A stretch of DNA of 64,000 nt from Alcanivorax sp. (lineage in GTDB: Bacteria > Pseudomonadota > Gammaproteobacteria > Pseudomonadales > Alcanivoracaceae), in the NCBI GenBank assembly GCA_022565695.1, contig JAIUME010000012.1, positions 1-64,000 on the forward strand. The letters are read 5' to 3'. Below the pieces are notes generated by a model. It saw nothing but the letters and a program-made list of their open reading frames with translations. It had not been told where the DNA came from and did no database searches. Position 1 is the first letter of the stretch, and every line of letters begins with the position of its first letter. Made by a program: the position numbers and the translations under genes. Of the stretch, positions 62,749 to 64,000 are shown one piece after another.

Positions 62749-64000
62749 ATGACGGGTAAATTTTCATCCGCAATGGCCCGGGGACTGTTCTCCATTCGTC
62801 CTCTGGTCTTGTTCGTATTTGTTGCCGTGACAATCTTTCTCGGTATTCAGGCAGCTGGCATCCAGGTCAATACGGATGTGCGCAAGATGGTGCCTATCAA
62901 TCACCCCTACATCCAGAATTTTCTGGAGCATCGTAACGATGTAGAGCTGGGTAATGATGTACGTGTCATTGTTGCTGACGTCAGCAATGAAGACATCTTC
63001 AACGAAAGCTACATGACAGCGCTCCGTGAGATCACGGACGAAGTGTTCGCGCTGGAAGGGGTTGATCCGTCCAAGATCAGTTCACTGTGGACGCCGGATA
63101 CCCGGTGGGCGGAAGTGACGGAGGACGGGTTTGAAGGTGGTGAAATCATTCCGCCTACCTATGACGGTTCTGCGGACAGCCTTGAGCTGCTGCGCACCAA
63201 CGTTCTGCGTTCGCGCCATGTGGGCCGCCTGGTAGCTGATGATTTCCGTTCCAGTATCGTGCATGCCAACCTGCTGGACGTCCTGGCCGAGGACTCTTCG
63301 GTGGATATCCCCGAGTTGTCTGCCGCGCTGGATGACATCCGCGCACGGTATCAGGAGCAGTATCCGGATATCCGTATCCACATCGTGGGTGCGGCCAAGA
63401 TGGCCGGTGACGTCATGGCTGCTGCGGCAGAGGTGGCGCTGTTCTTCTTCGTGACGATGGCGCTGACGGCGTTGTTGCTGCTGATTGATACCCGCAGTCT
63501 GCGGGCCTCAGTGGTTGTGACCGCCTGTTCGTTTATTGCGGTGATCTGGCAGCTGGGCATTGTGGCAACGCTGGGGTTCACCATCGATCCCTATTCGATG
63601 CTGGTGCCATTCCTTGTCTTCGCCATCGCGGTGAGTCACGGGGTTCAGGTTGTCAATGCGCTGTCCAACTTTGCTGCCGACGGTCTGGACAAGCTGGGCG
63701 CTGCGTCGTCAACCTTTGCTGCCCTGGCGGTGCCGGGTATCGTCGCACTGGTCAGTGACGGCATCGGTTTCCTGACACTGTATATCATCGAGATTGGCGT
63801 GATTCGCGAGCTGGCGATTGCCGCCAGTGTCGGTGTTGCGGTAATCATCCTGACTAACCTTGTGATTGTGCCGATCGTGCTGTCCTATATCGGGGTGGGG
63901 GAGTCCGCCATTACCAAGATTCGCGTCAAACGTGATGGCTCGCACCCGTTGGCGAATTTCTTTACGCGCTTTACCCGTCCCGGCTGGGCTGCGGCATCAA
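62749..64000 (+). CDS. MMPL/RND family transporter (partial, runs off window)
   Basis: First 417 residues visible. Starts with MTGKFSSAMARGLFSIRP, one N-terminal transmembrane helix (about 18-38), a large periplasmic loop (about 40-215) and then closely spaced helices (about 220-385) typical of RND/MMPL lipid and hydrophobe transporters. GGGGAT lies about 9 bases upstream of the ATG at 62749. No stop is reached before the window ends. Likely co-transcribed with the YCF48-like gene, and by context a lipid or alkane trafficking system. Confidence 0.85.
   Translation, partial: MTGKFSSAMARGLFSIRPLVLFVFVAVTIFLGIQAAGIQVNTDVRKMVPINHPYIQNFLEHRNDVELGNDVRVIVADVSNEDIFNESYMTALREITDEVFALEGVDPSKISSLWTPDTRWAEVTEDGFEGGEIIPPTYDGSADSLELLRTNVLRSRHVGRLVADDFRSSIVHANLLDVLAEDSSVDIPELSAALDDIRARYQEQYPDIRIHIVGAAKMAGDVMAAAAEVALFFFVTMALTALLLLIDTRSLRASVVVTACSFIAVIWQLGIVATLGFTIDPYSMLVPFLVFAIAVSHGVQVVNALSNFAADGLDKLGAASSTFAALAVPGIVALVSDGIGFLTLYIIEIGVIRELAIAASVGVAVIILTNLVIVPIVLSYIGVGESAITKIRVKRDGSHPLANFFTRFTRPGWAAAS

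Overview
The window is a stretch of a GC-rich gammaproteobacterial chromosome. It carries Pseudomonas-type translation and tRNA-modification genes (infC-rpmI-rplT-pheST-ihfA, cmoAB), a phasin for polyhydroxyalkanoate granules, a nearly complete acyclic-isoprenoid (atu) catabolic cluster, and envelope genes of a kind common in oil-degrading marine bacteria. This fits an Alcanivorax-like organism; the assignment is inferred from gene content, not from a database match.

Layout. 1-2.8 kb: cysDN sulfate activation. 3-5 kb: a membrane nucleotide-sugar 4,6-dehydratase. 5-7.5 kb: a TetR regulator divergent from an SDR/desaturase pair. 7.5-9 kb: tRNA-Asn and an aspartate aminotransferase. 9-11.1 kb: uvrB. 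11.1-12.1 kb: a REP-associated transposase (RAYT) flanked by REP palindromes. 12.1-18.2 kb: cydAB (bd-type/cyanide-insensitive quinol oxidase) with its maturation transporter cydDC. 18.4-24.4 kb: secreted or surface proteins (Ig-like lipoprotein, PhoX-like protein, endonuclease I with an extra C-terminal module, an unknown exported protein). 24.4-25.3 kb: tRNA-Val and a HigBA-type toxin-antitoxin pair. 25.5-31 kb: infC-rpmI-rplT-pheST-ihfA-merR. 31-34 kb: tRNA-Pro, cmoAB, a degenerate GGDEF protein. 34-37.8 kb: small membrane proteins, an SCP2-like protein, DUF445 and the phasin.

37.84-38.89 kb has no supported gene. It holds DnaA-box-like 9-mers beside an AT-rich segment, a 187-bp multi-hairpin palindrome, and a 116-bp element with perfect 32-bp inverted ends. 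Genes keep the same dominant orientation on both sides, so it does not look like the chromosomal origin.

38.9-50.3 kb is the atu cluster: atuA-B-C-D-E-F and an atuH-like ligase on the minus strand, with divergent atuR and an operator in the shared promoter. Together they would activate and oxidise citronellol/geraniol-type acids: AtuH ligase, AtuD dehydrogenase, AtuCF carboxylase, AtuE hydratase. 50.4-50.65 kb: tRNA-Val(UAC) and tRNA-Asp. 50.8-57.9 kb: a 32-residue acidic small protein, a coiled-coil protein with a Cys cluster, a double cNMP-binding/rhodanese protein, nadK, a DUF1315 protein and pepN. 58.1-64 kb: DUF1302, DUF1329, a YCF48-like propeller and an MMPL/RND transporter that runs off the window end, probably an envelope trafficking system for hydrophobic compounds.
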